From Dryocosmus kuriphilus (lineage: Eukaryota; Arthropoda; Insecta; Hymenoptera; Cynipidae): a stretch of 64,000 nt of DNA. Numbering within the stretch: position 1 is the stretch's first letter; every line of letters begins with the position of its first letter. Made by a program: the position numbers and the translations under genes. The notes below the pieces were generated by a model. The model ran no database searches, was not told the origin of the DNA, and saw only the letters and a program-made list of their open reading frames with translations. This document shows, one piece after another, positions 10,101 to 25,400 of this stretch. Where the stretch lies: positions 129,300,197 to 129,364,196 of the forward strand of contig CM076190.1 in assembly GCA_038277395.1 (NCBI GenBank), in the 5' to 3' direction.

Positions 10101-12000
10101 CGGATGACAAAAATATAATCGAACGAAAAAATAGTACGTAAATTTAGAACAAAAATTATTATATAAATTTTTTCTCTCCGCCCCATACTTTCCAAGAAAT
10201 TCGTCTCTTATAGCATCGCCTGTTTGCGTAATTGTCTTAAATTGTTTACTAGAAGAAAAGGACTCCTCGATGTATAATTCCGGAGACGAGTCCAACGGTA
10301 GTTTTGATTTTTCGAATACACACGTATTCCGAAGTGTATTAGAAATTTATATGAAAAAAGTTTGATGTATCGTGGATGAAACCACCCTTAAATCGAGAAA
10401 ACCTTCCCACGAAAATGATTTTTGACGATTATTTAGGAAAGGATGCAACGGATGACAAAAATATAATCGAACGAAAAAATAGTACGTAAATTTAGAACAA
10501 AAATTATTATATACATTTTTTCTCTCCGACCCATACTTTCCAAGAAATTCGTCTCTTATAGCATCGCATGCTTGCGCAATTGTTTTAAATTGTTTATTAA
10601 AAGAAAAGGACTCCTCGATGTATAATTCCGGAGACGAGTCCAACGGTAGTTTTGATTTTTCGAATACACACGTATTCCGAAGTGTATTAGAAATTTATAT
10701 GAAAAAAGTTTGATGTATCGTGGATGAAACCACCCTCAAATCGAGAAAACCTTCCCACGAAAATGATTTTTGACGATTATTTAGGAAAGGATGCATCGGA
10801 TGACAAAAATATAATCGAACGAAAAAATAGTACGTAAATTTAGAACAAAAATTATTATATACATTTTTTCTCTTCGACCCATATTTTCCAAGAAATTCGT
10901 CTCTTATAGCATCGCATGCTTGCGCAATTGTTTTAAATTGTTTATTAAAAGAAAAAAGGACTCCTCGATGTATAATTCCGGAGACGAGTCCAACGGTAGT
11001 TTTGATTTTTCGAATACAAACGTATTCCGAAGTGTATTAGAAATTTATATGAAAAAAGTTTGATGTACCGTGGATGAAACCACCCTTAAATCGAGAAAAC
11101 TTCCCACGAAAATGATTCTTGACGATTATTTAGGAAAGGATGCAACGGATGACAAAAATATAACCGAACGAAAAAATAGTAAGTAAATTTAGAACAAAAA
11201 TTATTCTATAAAATTTTTCTCTCCGGCCCATACTTTCCAAGAAATTCGTCTCTTATAGCGTCGCATGTTTGCGTAATTGTCTTAAATTGTTTATTAAAAG
11301 AAAAGGACTCCTCGATGTATAATTCCGGAGACGAGCCCAATGGTAGTTTTGATTTTTCGAATACACACGTATTCCGAAGTGTATTAGAAATTTATATGAA
11401 AAAAGTTTGATGTATCGTGGATGAAACCACCCTTAAATCGAGAAAAACTTCCCACGAAAATGATTCTTGACGATTATTTAGGAAAGGATGCAACGGATGA
11501 CAAAAATATAATCGAACGAAAAAATAGTAAGTAAATTTAGAACAAAAATTATTATATAAAAATTTTTCTCTCCGGCCCATACTTTCCAAGAAATTCGTCT
11601 CTTATAGCGTCGCATGTTTGCGTAATTGTCTTAAAGTGTTTATTAAAAGAAAAGGACTCCTCGATGTATAATTCCGGAGACGAGTCCAATGGTAGTTTTG
11701 ATTTTTCGAATACACACGTATTCCGAAGGCTATTAGAAATTTATATGAAAAAAGTTTGATGTATCGTGGATGAAACTACCCTTAGATCGAGAAAAGCTTC
11801 CCGCGAAAATGATTTTTGAAGATTATTTAGGAAAGGATGCAGCGGATGACAAAAATATAATCGAACGAAAAAAATAGTACGTAAATTTAGAACAAAAATT
11901 ATTATATACATTTTTTCTCTCCGGCCCATACTTTCCAAGAAATTCGTCTCTTATAGCATCGCATGTTTGCGTAATTGTCTTAAATTGTTTATTAAAAGAA
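7165..12000. repeat. Left edge of the satellite, weaker higher-order order
   Basis: The first 13-14 monomers carry more private variants than the interior: GTCTGATG with GAAACCAACC in the first monomer, GGTAGTCTTG near 7,515-7,524, and a 2-bp shortening of the A-run after TATATG at about 8,961. The markers that recur every 15-18 monomers elsewhere (TTTGCTGTATCGTGG and CTTAACTCGAG) are absent. More divergence at an array edge is expected when homogenisation acts mainly in the interior. Confidence 0.55.
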
Positions 12001-13134
12001 AAGGACTCCTCGATGTATAATTCCGGAGACGAGCCCAATGGTAGTTTTGATTTTTCGAATACACACGTATTCCGAAGGGTATTAGAAATTTATATGAAAA
12101 AAGTTTGATGTATCGTGAATGAAACTACCCTTAAATCGAGAAAAACTTCCCGCGAAAATGATTTTTGAGGATTATTTAGAAAAGGATGCATCGGATGACA
12201 AAAATATAATCGTACGAACAAATAGTACGTAAATTTGCAACAAAAATTATTATATACATTTTTTCTCTCCGACCCATACTTTCCAAGAAATTCGCCTCTT
12301 ATAGCATCGCATGCTTGCGCAATTGTTCTAAATTGTTTATTAAAAGAAAAGGACTCCTCGATGTATAATTCCGGAGACGAGTCCAACGGTAGTTTTGATT
12401 TTTCGAATACACACGTATTCCGAAGGGTATTAGAAATTTATATGAAAAAATTTTTGCTGTATCGTGGACGAAACTACCCTTAAATCGAGAAAAACTTCCC
12501 GCGAAAATGATTTTTGAGGATTATTTACGAAAGGATGCAGCGGATGACAAAAATATAATCGAACGAAAAAATAGTACGTAAATTTAGAACAAAAATTATT
12601 ATATACATTTTTTCTCTCCGGCCCATACTTTCCAAGAAATTCGTCTCTTATAGCATCGCATGTTTGCGTAATTGTCTTAAATTGTTTATTAAAAGAAAAG
12701 GACTCCTCGATGTATAATTCCGGAGACGAGCCCAATGGTAGTTTTGATTTTTCGAATACACACGTATTCCGAAGTGTATTAAAAATTTATATGAAAAAAG
12801 TTTGATGTATCGTGGATGAAACCACCCTTAAATCGAGAAACACTTCCCGCGAAAATGATTTTTGAGGACTATTTAGGAAAGGATGCATCGGATGACAAAA
12901 ATATAATCGAACGAAAAAATAGTACGTAAATTTAGAACAAAAATTATTATATAAATTTTTTCTCTCCTGCCCATACTTTCCAAGAAATTCGTCTCTTATA
13001 GCATCGCCTGTTTGCGTAATTGTCTTAAATTGTTTATTAAAAGAAAAGGACTCCTCGATGTATAATTCCGGAGACGAGCCCAATGGTAGTTTTGATTTTT
13101 CGAATACACACGTATTCCGAAGTGTATTAGAAAT

Positions 13135-13431
13135 TTATATGAAAAAAGTTTGATGTATCGTGGATGAAACCACCCTTAAATCGAGAAAACCTTCCCACGA
13201 AAATGATTTTTGACGATTATTTAGGAAAGGATGCATCGGATGACAAAAATATAATCGAACGAAAAAATAGTACGTAAATTTAGAACAAAAATTATTATAT
13301 ACATTTTTTCTCTCCGACCCATATTTTCCAAGAAATTCGTCTCTTATAGCATCGCATGCTTGCGCAATTGTTTTAAATTGTTTATTAAAAGAAAAGGACT
13401 CCTCGATGTATAATTCCGGAGACGAGTCCAA
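13135..13431 (-). other. Representative satellite-internal reading frame (98 codons, not a supported gene)
   Basis: Most monomers hold a minus-strand open frame beginning (M)DSSPELYIEESFS and ending STIHQTFFI. This copy is typical. The apparent start is TTG, not ATG; in copies where that codon is TCG the frame has no start of this kind. Differences between copies change the residue at many sites (A/T, G/D, R/W, E/V, M/L, N/S, F/L), and several copies are frameshifted. That is not what purifying selection on a protein would give. There is no convincing signal peptide or known domain. It is most likely a by-product of satellite sequence. Confidence 0.6.
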
Positions 13432-16400
13432 CGGTAGTTTTGATTTTTTGAATACACACGTATTCCGAAGTGTATTAGAAATTTATATGAAAAAAGTTTG
13501 ATGTATCGTGGATGAAACCACCCTTAAATCGAGAAAAACTTCCCACGAAAATGATTCTTGACGATTATTTAGGAAAGGATGCAACGGATGACAAAAATAT
13601 AATCGAACGAAAAAATAGTAAGTAAATTTAGAACAAAAATTATTATATACATTTTTTTTCTCTCCGACCCATACTTTCCAAGAAATTCGTCTCTTATAGC
13701 ATCGCATGCTTGCGCAATTGTTTTAAATTGTTTATTAAAAGAAAAGGACTCCTCGATGTATAATTCCGGAGACGAGTCCAACGGTAGTTTTGATTTTTCG
13801 AATACACACGTATTCCGAAGTGTATTAGAAATTTATATGAAAAAAGTTTGATGTATCGTGGATGAAACCACCCTTAAATCGAGAAAACCTTCCCACGGAA
13901 ATGATTTTTGACGATTATTTAGGAGAGGATGCAACGGATGACAAAAATATAATCGAACGAAAAAATAGTACGTAAATTTAGAACAAAAATTATTATATAC
14001 ATTTTTTCTCTCCGACCCATACTTTCCAAGAAATTCGTCTCTTATAGCATCGCATGCTTGCGCAATTGTTTTAAATTGTTTATTAAAAGAAAAGGACTCC
14101 TCGATGTATAATTCCGGAGACGAGTCCAACGGTAGTTTTGATTTTTCGAATACACACGTATTCCGAAGTGTATTAGAAATTTATATGAAAAAAGTTTGAT
14201 GTATCGTGGATGAAACCACCCTTAAATCGAGAAAACCTTCCCACGAAAATGATTTTTGACGATTATTTAGGAAAGGATGCATCGGATGACAAAAATATAA
14301 TCGAACGAAAAAATAGTACGTAAATTTAGAACAAAAATTATTATATACATTTTTTCTCTCCGACCCATATTTTCCAAGAAATTCGTCTCTTATAGCATCG
14401 CATGCTTGCGCAATTGTTTTAAATTGTTTATTAAAAGAAAAGGACTCCTCGATGTATAATTCCGGAGACGAGTCCAACGGTAGTTTTGATTTTTTGAATA
14501 CACACGTATTCCGAAGTGTATTAGAAATTTATATGAAAAAAGTTTGATGTATCGTGGATGAAACCACCCTTAAATCGAGAAAAACTTCCCACGAAAATGA
14601 TTCTTGACGATTATTTAGGAAAGGATGCAACGGATGACAAAAATATAATCGAACGAAAAAATAGTAAGTAAATTTAGAACAAAAATTATTATATAAAATT
14701 TTCCTCTCCGGCCCATACTTTCCAAGAAATTCGTCTCTTATAGCGTCGCATGTTTGCGTAATTGTCTTAAATTGTTTATTAAAAGAAAAGGACTCCTCGA
14801 TGTATAATTCCGGAGACGAGCCCAATGGTAGTTTTGATTTTTCGAATACACACGTATTCCGAAGTGTATTAGAAATTTATATGAAAAAAGTTTGATGTAT
14901 CGTGGATGAAACCACCCTTAACTCGAGAAAAACTTCCCACGAAAATGATTCTTGACGATTATTTAGGAAAGGATGCAACGGATGACAAAAATATAATCGA
15001 ACGAAAAAATAGTAAGTAAATTTAGAACAAAAATTATTATATAAAATTTTTCTCTCCGGCCCATACTTTCCAAGAAATTCGTCTCTTATAGCGTCGCATG
15101 TTTGCGTAATTGTCTTAAATTGTTTATTAAAAGAAAAGGACTCCTCGATGTATAATTCCGGAGACGAGTCCAATGGTAGTTTTGATTTTTCGAATACACA
15201 CGTATTCCGAAGGCTATTAGAAATTTATATGAAAAAAGTTTGATGTATCGTGGATGAAACTACCCTTAGATCGAGAAAAGCTTCCCGCGAAAATGATTTT
15301 TGAAGATTATTTAGGAAAGGATGCAGCGGATGACAAAAATATAATCGAACGAAAAAATAGTACGTAAATTTAGAACAAAAATTATTATATACATTTTTTC
15401 TCTCCGGCCCATACTTTCCAAGAAATTCGTCTCTTATAGCATCGCATGTTTGCGTAATTGTCTTAAATTGTTTATTAAAAGAAAAGGACTCCTCGATGTA
15501 TAATTCCGGTGACTAGCCCAATGGTAGTTTTGATTTTTCGAATACACACGTATTCCGAAGGGTATTAGAAATTTATATGAAAAAAGTTTGATGTATCGTG
15601 GATGAAACTACCCTTAAATCGAGAAAAACTTCCCGCGAAAATGATTTTTGAGGATTATTTAGAAAAGGATGCATCGGATGACAAAAATATAATCGTACGA
15701 ACAAATAGTACGTAAATTTGCAACAAAAATTATTATATACATTTTTTCTCTCCGACCCATACTTTCCAAGAAATTCGCCTCTTATAGCATCGCATGCTTG
15801 CGCAATTGTTTTAAATTGTTTATTAAAAGAAAAGGACTCCTCGATGTATAATTCCGGAGACGAGTCCGACGGTAGTTTTGATTTTTCGAATACACACGTA
15901 TTCCGAAGTGTATTAGAAATTTATATGAAAAAAGTTTGATGTATCGTGGATGAAACCACCCTTAAATCGAGAAAACCTTCCCACGAAAATGATTTTTGAC
16001 GATTATTTAGGAAAGGATGCATCGGATGACAAAAATATAATCGAACGAAAAAATAGTACGTAAATTTTAGAACAAAAATTATTATATAAATTTTTTCTCT
16101 CCGACCCATACTTTCCAAGAAATTCGTCTCTTATAGCATCGCATGTTTGCGTAATTGTTTTAAATTGTTTATTAAAAGAAAAGGACTCCTCGATGTATAA
16201 TTCCGGAGACGAGTCCAATGGTAGTTTTGATTTTTCGAATACACACGTATTCCGAGGGGTATTAGAAATTTATATGAAAAAAGTTTGATGTATCGTGAAT
16301 GAAACCACCCTTAAATCGAGAAAAACTTCCCGCGAAAATGATTTTTGAGGACTATTTAGGAAAGGATGCATAGGATGACAAAAATATAATCGTACGAACA

Positions 16401-19400
16401 AATAGTACGTAAATTTACAACAAAAATTATTATATACATTTTTTCTCTCCGGCCCACACTTTCCAAGAAATTCGTCTCTCATAGCATCGAATGTTTGCGT
16501 AATTGTCTTAAATTGTTTATTAAAAGAAAAGGACTCCTCGATGTATAATTCCGGAGACGAGTCCAATGGTAGTTTTGATTTTTCGAATACACACGTATTC
16601 CGAGGGGTATTAGAAATTTATATGAAAAAAGTTTGATGTATCGTGAATGAAACCACCCTTAAATCGAGAAAAACTTCCCGCGAAAATGATTTTTGAGGAT
16701 TATTTAGGAAAGGATGCATAGGATGACAGAAATATAATCGTACGAACAAATAGTACGTAAATTTAGAACAAAAATTATTATATAAATTTTTTCTCTCTCC
16801 GACCCATACTTTCCAAGAAATTCGTCTCTTATAGCATCGCATGTTTGCGTAATTGTTTTAAATTGTTTATTAAAAGAAAAGGACTCCTCGATGTATAATT
16901 CCGGAGACGAGTCCAATGGTAGTTTTGATTTTTCGAATACACACGTATTCCGAGGGGTATTAGAAATTTATATGAAAAAAGTTTGATGTATCGTGAATGA
17001 AACCACCCTTAAATCGAGAAAAACTTCCCGCGAAAATGATTTTTGAGGATTATTTAGGAAAGGATGCATAGGATGACAAAAATATAATCGTACGAACAAA
17101 TAGTACGTAAATTTACAACAAAAATTATTATATACATTTTTTCTCTCCGGCCCACACTTTCCAAGAAATTCGTCTCTCATAGCATCGAATGTTTGCGTAA
17201 TTGTCTTAAATTGTTTATTAAAAGAAAAGGACTCCTCGATGTATAATTCCGGAGACGAGTCCAATGGTAGTTTTGATTTTTCGAATACACACGTATTCCG
17301 AGGGGTATTAGAAATTTATATGAAAAAAGTTTGATGTATCGTGAATGAAACCACCCTTAAATCGAGAAAAACTTCCCGCGAAAATGATTTTTGAGGATTA
17401 TTTAGGAAAGGATGCATAGGATGACAGAAATATAATCGTACGAACAAATAGTACGTAAATTTAGAACAAAAATTATTATATAAATTTTTTCTCTCCGACC
17501 CATACTTTCCAAGAAATTCGTCTCTTATAGCATCGCATGTTTGCGTAATTGTTTTAAATTGTTTATTAAAAGAAAAGGACTCCTCGATGTATAATTCCGG
17601 AGACGAGTCCAATGGTAGTTTTGATTTTTCGAATACACACGTATTCCGAGGGGTATTAGAAATTTATATGAAAAAAGTTTGATGTATCGTGAATGAAACC
17701 ACCCTTAAATCGAGAAAAACTTCCCGCGAAAATGATTTTTGAGGACTATTTAGGAAAGGATGCAGCGGATGACAAAAATATAATCGAACGAAAAAATAGT
17801 ACGTAAATTTAGAACAAAAATTATTATATACATTTTTTCTCTCCGGCCCATACTTTCCAAGAAATTCGTCTCTTATAGCATCGCATGTTTGCGTAATTGT
17901 CTTAAATTGTTTATTAAAAGAAAAGGACTCCTCGATGTATAATTCCGGAGACGAGAGCCCAATGGTAGTTTTGATTTTTCGAATACACACGTATTCCGAA
18001 GGGTATTAGAAATTTATATGAAAAAAGTTTGATGTATCGTGAATGAAACTACCCTTAAATCGAGAAAAACTTCCCGCGAAAATGATTTTTGAGGATTATT
18101 TAGAAAAGGATGCATCGGATGACAAAAATATAATCGTACGAACAAATAGTACGTAAATTTGCAACAAAAATTATTATATACATTTTTTCTCTCCGACCCA
18201 TACTTTCCAAGAAATTCGCCTCTTATAGCATCGCATGCTTGCGCAATTGTTCTAAATTGTTTATTAAAAGAAAAGGACTCCTCGATGTATAATTCCGGAG
18301 ACGAGTCCAACGGTAGTTTTGATTTTTCGAATACACACGTATTCCGAAGGGTATTAGAAATTTATATGAAAAAATTTTGCTGTATCGTGGACGAAACTAC
18401 CCTTAAATCGAGAAAAACTTCCCGCGAAAATGATTTTTGAGGATTATTTACGAAAGGATGCAGCGGATGACAAAAATATAATCGAACGAAAAAATAGTAC
18501 GTAAATTTAGAACAAAAATTATTATATACATTTTTTCTCTCCGGCCCATACTTTCCAAGAAATTCGTCTCTTATAGCATCGCATGTTTGCGTAATTGTCT
18601 TAAATTGTTTATTAAAAGAAAAGGACTCCTCGATGTATAATTCCGGAGACGAGCCCAATGGTAGTTTTGATTTTTCGAATACACACGTATTCCGAAGTGT
18701 ATTAAAAATTTATATGAAAAAAGTTTGATGTATCGTGGATGAAACCACCCTTAAATCGAGAAACACTTCCCGCGAAAATGATTTTTGAGGACTATTTAGG
18801 AAAGGATGCATCGGATGACAAAAATATAATCGAACGAAAAAATAGTACGTAAATTTAGAACAAAAATTATTATATAAATTTTTTCTCTCCTGCCCATACT
18901 TTCCAAGAAATTCGTCTCTTATAGCATCGCCTGTTTGCGTAATTGTCTTAAATTGTTTATTATTAAAAAGAAAAGGACTCCTCGATGTCGATGTATAATT
19001 CCGGAGACGAGCCCAATGGTAGTTTTGATTTTTCGAATACACACGTATTCCGAAGTGTATTAGAAATTTATATGAAAAAAGTTTGATGTATCGTGGATGA
19101 AACCACCCTTAAATCGAGAAAACCTTCCCACGAAAATGATTTTTGACGATTATTTAGGAAAGGATGCATTGGATGACAAAAATATAATCGAACGAAAAAA
19201 TAGTACGTAAATTTAGAACAAAAATTTATTATATACATTTTTTCTCTCCGACCCATATTTTCCAAGAAATTCGTCTCTTATAGCATCGCATGCTTGCGCA
19301 ATTGTTTTAAATTGTTTATTAAAAGAAAAGGACTCCTCGATGTATAATTCCGGAGACGAGTCCAACGGTAGTTTTGATTTTTTGAATACACACGTATTCC

Positions 19401-22400
19401 GAAGTGTATTAGAAATTTATATGAAAAAAGTTTGATGTATCGTGGATGAAACCACCCTTAAATCGAGAAAAACTTCCCACGAAAATGATTCTTGACGATT
19501 ATTTAGGAAAGGATGCAACGGATGACAAAAATATAATCGAACGAAAAAATAGTAAGTAAATTTAGAACAAAAATTATTATATACTATTTTTCTCTCCGAC
19601 CCATACTTTCCAAGAAATTCGTCTCTTATAGCATCGCATGCTTGCGCAATTGTTTTAAATTGTTTATTAAAAGAAAAGGACTCCTCGATGTATAATTCCG
19701 GAGACGAGTCCAACGGTAGTTTTGATTTTTCGAATACACACGTATTCCGAAGTGTATTAGAAATTTATATGAAAAAAGTTTGATGTATCGTGGATGAAAC
19801 CACCCTTAAATCGAGAAAACCTTCCCACGGAAATGATTTTTGACGATTATTTAGGAGAGGATGCAACGGATGTCAAAAATATAATCGAACGAAAAAATAG
19901 TACGTAAATTTAGAACAAAAATTATTATATACATTTTTTCTCTCCGACCCATACTTTCCAAGAAATTCGTCTCTTATAGCATCGCATGCTTGCGCAATTG
20001 TTTTAAATTGTTTATTAAAAGAAAAGGACTCCTCGATGTATAATTCCGGAGACGAGTCCAACGGTAGTTTTGATTTTTCGAATACACACGTATTCCGAAG
20101 TGTATTAGAAATTTATATGAAAAAAGTTTGATGTATCGTGGATGAAACCACCCTTAAATCGAGAAAACCTCCCACGAAAATGATTTTTGACGATTATTTA
20201 GGAAAGGATGCATCGGATGACAAAAATATAATCGAACGAAAAAATAGTACGTAAATTTAGAACAAAAATTATTATATACATTTTTTCTCTCCGACCCATA
20301 TTTTCCAAGAAATTCGTCTCTTATAGCATCGCATGCTTGCGCAATTGTTTTAAATTGTTTATTAAAAGAAAAGGACTCCTCGATGTATAATTCCGGAGAC
20401 GAGTCCAACGGTAGTTTTGATTTTTTGAATACACACGTATTCCGAAGTGTATTAGAAATTTATATGAAAAAAGTTTGATGTATCGTGGATGAAACCACCC
20501 TTAAATCGAGAAAAACTTCCCACGAAAATGATTCTTGACGATTATTTAGGAAAGGATGCAACGGATGACAAAAATATAATCGAACGAAAAAATAGTAAGT
20601 AAATTTAGAACAAAAATTATTATATAAAATTTTTCTCTCCGGCCCATACTTTCCAAGAAATTCGTCTCTTATAGCGTCGCATGTTTGCGTAATTGTCTTA
20701 AATTGTTTATTAAAAGAAAAGGACTCCTCGATGTATAATTCCGGAGACGAGCCCAATGGTAGTTTTGATTTTTCGAATACACACGTATTCCGAAGTGTAT
20801 TAGAAATTTATATGAAAAAAGTTTGATGTATCGTGGATGAAACCACCCTTAACTCGAGAAAAACTTCCCACGAAAATGATTCTTGACGATTATTTAGGAA
20901 AGGATGCAACGGATGACAAAAATATAATCGAACGAAAAAATAGTAAGTAAATTTAGAACAAAAATTATTATATAAAATTTTTCTCTCTCGGCCCATACTT
21001 TCCAAGAAATTCGTCTCTTATAGCGTCGCATGTTTGCGTAATTGTCTTAAATTGTTTATTAAAAGAAAAGGACTCCTCGATGTATAATTCCGGAGACGAG
21101 TCCAATGGTAGTTTTGATTTTTCGAATACACACGTATTCCGAAGGCTATTAGAAATTTATATGAAAAAAGTTTGATGTATCGTGGATGAAACTACCCTTA
21201 GATCGAGAAAAGCTTCCCGCGAAAATGATTTTTGAAGATTATTTAGGAAAGGATGCAGCGGATGACAAAAATATAATCGAACGAAAAAATAGTACGTAAA
21301 TTTAGAACAAAAATTATTATATACATTTTTTCTCTCCGGCCCATACTTTCCAAGAAATTCGTCTCTTATAGCATCGCATGTTTGCGTAATTGTCTTAAAT
21401 TGTTTATTAAAAGAAAAGGACTCCTCGATGTATAATTCCGGTGACTAGCCCAATGGTAGTTTTGATTTTTCGAATACACACGTATTCCGAAGGGTATTAG
21501 AAATTTATATGAAAAAAGTTTGATGTATCGTGGATGAAACTACCCTTAAATCGAGAAAAACTTCCCGCGAAAATGATTTTTGAGGATTATTTAGAAAAGG
21601 ATGCATCGGATGACAAAAATATAATCGTACGAACAAATAGTACGTAAATTTGCAACAAAAATTATTATATACATTTTTTCTCTCCGACCCATACTTTCCA
21701 AGAAATTCGCCTCTTATAGCATCGCATGCTTGCGCAATTGTTTTAAATTGTTTATTAACAGAAAAGGACTCCTCGATGTATAATTCCGGAGACGAGTCCG
21801 ACGGTAGTTTTGTTTTGATTCGAATACACACGTATTCCGAAGTGTATTAGAAATTTATATGAAAAAAGTTTGATGTATCGTGGATGAAACCACCCTTAAA
21901 TCGAGAAAACCTTCCCACGAAAATGATTTTTGACGATTATTTAGGAAAGGATGCATCGGATGACAAAAATATAATCGAACGAAAAAATAGTACGTAAATT
22001 TAGAACAAAAATTATTATATAAATTTTTTCTCTCCGACCCATACTTTCCAAGAAATTCGTCTCTTATAGCATCGCATGTTTGCGTAATTGTTTTAAATTG
22101 TTTATTAAAAGAAAAGGACTCCTCGATGTATAATTCCGGAGACGAGTCCAATGGTAGTTTTGATTTTTCGAATACACACGTATTCCGAGGGGTATTAGAA
22201 ATTTATATGAAAAAAGTTTGATGTATCGTGAATGAAACCACCCTTAAATCGAGAAAAACTTCCCGCGAAAATGATTTTTGAGGACTATTTAGGAAAGGAT
22301 GCATAGGATGACAAAAATATAATCGTACGAACAAATAGTACGTAAATTTACAACAAAAATTATTATATACATTTTTTCTCTCCGGCCCACACTTTCCAAG

Positions 22401-25400
22401 AAATTCGTCTCTCATAGCATCGAATGTTTGCGTAATTGTCTTAAATTGTTTATTAAAAGAAAAGGACTCCTCGATGTATAATTCCGGAGACGAGTCCAAT
22501 GGTAGTTTTGATTTTTCGAATACACACGTATTCCGAGGGGTATTAGAAATTTATATGAAAAAAGTTTGATGTATCGTGAATGAAACCACCCTTAAATCGA
22601 GAAAAACTTCCCGCGAAAATGATTTTTGAGGATTATTTAGGAAAGGATGCATAGGATGACAGAAATATAATCGTACGAACAAATAGTACGTAAATTTAGA
22701 ACAAAAATTATTATATAAATTTTTTCTCTCCGACCCATACTTTCCAAGAAATTCGTCTCTTATAGCATCGCATGTTTGCGTAATTGTTTTAAATTGTTTA
22801 TTAAAAGAAAAGGACTCCTCGATGTATAATTCCGGAGACGAGTCCAATGGTAGTTTTGATTTTTCGAATACACACGTATTCCGAGGGGTATTAGAAATTT
22901 ATATGAAAAAAGTTTGATGTATCGTGAATGAAACCACCCTTAAATCGAGAAAAACTTCCCGCGAAAATGATTTTTGAGGATTATTTAGGAAAGGATGCAT
23001 AGGATGACAAAAATATAATCGTACGAACAAATAGTACGTAAATTTACAACAAAAATTATTATATACATTTTTTCTCTCCGGCCCACACTTTCCAAGAAAT
23101 TCGTCTGTCATAGCATCGAATGTTTGCGTAATTGTCTTAAATTGTTTATTAAAAGAAAAGGACTCCTCGATGTATAATTCCGGAGACGAGCCCAATGGTA
23201 GTTTTGATTTTTCGAATACACACGTATTCCGAAGGGTATTAGAAATTTATATGAAAAAAGTTTGATGTATCGTGGATGAAACTACACTTAAATCGAGAAA
23301 AACTTCCAGCGAAAATGATTTTTGCGGATTATTTAGGAAAGGATGCATCGGATGACAAAAATATAATCGTACGAACAAATAGTACGTAAATTTACAAAAA
23401 AATTATTATATACATTTTTTCTCTCCGACCCATACTTTCCAAGAAATTCGCCTCTTATAGCATCGCATGCTTGCGCAATTGTTTTAAATTGTTTATTAAA
23501 AGAAAAGGACTCCTCGATGTATAATTCCGGAGACGAGTCCGACGGTAGTTTTGATTTTTCGAATACACACGTATTCCGAAGTGTATTAGAAATTTATATG
23601 AAAAAAGTTTGATGTATCGTGGATGAAACCACCCTTAAATCGAGAAAACCTTCCCACGAAAATGATTTTTGACGATTATTTAGGAAAGGATGCATCGGAT
23701 GACAAAAATATAATCGAACGAAAAAATAGTACGTAAATTTAGAACAAAAATTATTATATACATTTTTTCTCTCCGACCCATACTTTCCAAGAAATTCGTC
23801 TCTTATAGCATCGCATTTGTTTGCGTAATTGTCTTAAATTGTTTATTAAAAGAAAAGGACTCCTCGATGTATAATTCCGGAGACGAGCCCAATGGTAGTT
23901 TTGATTTTTCGAATACACAGGTATTCCGAAGGGTATTAGAAATTTATATGAAAAAAGTTTGCTGTATCGTGGATGAAACTACCCTTAAATCGAGAAAAAC
24001 TTCCCGCGAAAATGATTTTTGAGGATTATTTAGGAAAGGATGCATAGGATGACAAAAATATAATCGTACGAACAAATAGTACGTAAATTTACAACAAAAA
24101 TTATTATATACATTTTTTCTCTCCGGCCCACACTTTCCAAGAAATTCGTCTCTCATAGCATCGAATGTTTGCGTAATTGTCTTAAATTGTTTATTAAAAG
24201 AAAAGGACTCCTCGATGTATAATTCCAGAGACGAGTCCGACGGTAGTTTTGATTTTTCGAATACACACGTATTCCGAAGTGTATTAGAAATTTATATGAA
24301 AAAAGTTTGATGTATCGTGGATGAAACCACCCTTAAATCGAGAAAACCTTCCCACGAAAATGATTTTTGACGATTATTTAGGAAAGGATGCATCGGATGA
24401 CAAAAATATAATCGAACGAAAAAATAGTACGTAAATTTAGAACAAAAATTATTATATACATTTTTTCTCTCCGACCCATACTTTCCAAGAAATTCGTCTC
24501 TTATAGCATCGCATGCTTGGGCAATTGTTTTAAATTGTTTATTAAAAGAAAAGGACTCCTCGATGTATAATTCCGGAGACGAGTCCAACGGTAGTTCTGA
24601 TTTTTCGAATACACACGTATTCCGAAGTGTATTAGAAATTTATATGAAAAAAGTTTGATGTATCGTGGATGAAACCACACTTAAATCGAGAAAACCTTCC
24701 CACGAAAATGATTTTTGCGGATTATTTAGGAAAGGATGCATCGGATGACAAAAATATAATCGTACGAACAAATAGTACGTAAATTTACAACAAAAATTAT
24801 TATATACATTTTTTTCTCTCCGACCCATACTTTCCAAGAAATTCGCCTCTTATAGCATCGCATGCTTGCGCAATTGTTTTAAATTGTTTATTAAAAGAAA
24901 GGGACTCCTCGATGTATAATTCCAGAGACGAGTCCGACGGTAGTTTTGATTTTTCGAATACACACGTATTCCGAAGTGTATTAGAAATTTATATGAAAAA
25001 AGTTTGATGTATCGTGGATGAAACCACCCTTAAATCGAGAAAACCTTCCCACGAAAATGATTTTTGACGATTATTTAGGAAAGGATGCATCGGATGACAA
25101 AAATATAATCGAACGAAAAAATAGTACGTAAATTTAGAACAAAAATTATTATATACATTTTTTCTCTCCGACCCATACTTTCCAAGAAATTCGTCTCTTA
25201 TAGCATCGCATGCTTGGGCAATTGTTTTAAATTGTTTATTAAAAGAAAAGGACTCCTCGATGTATAATTCCGGAGACGAGTCCAACGGTAGTTCTGATTT
25301 TTCGAATACACACGTATTCCGAAGTGTATTAGAAATTTATATGAAAAAAGTTTGATGTATCGTGGATGAAACCACACTTAAATCGAGAAAACCTTCCCAC

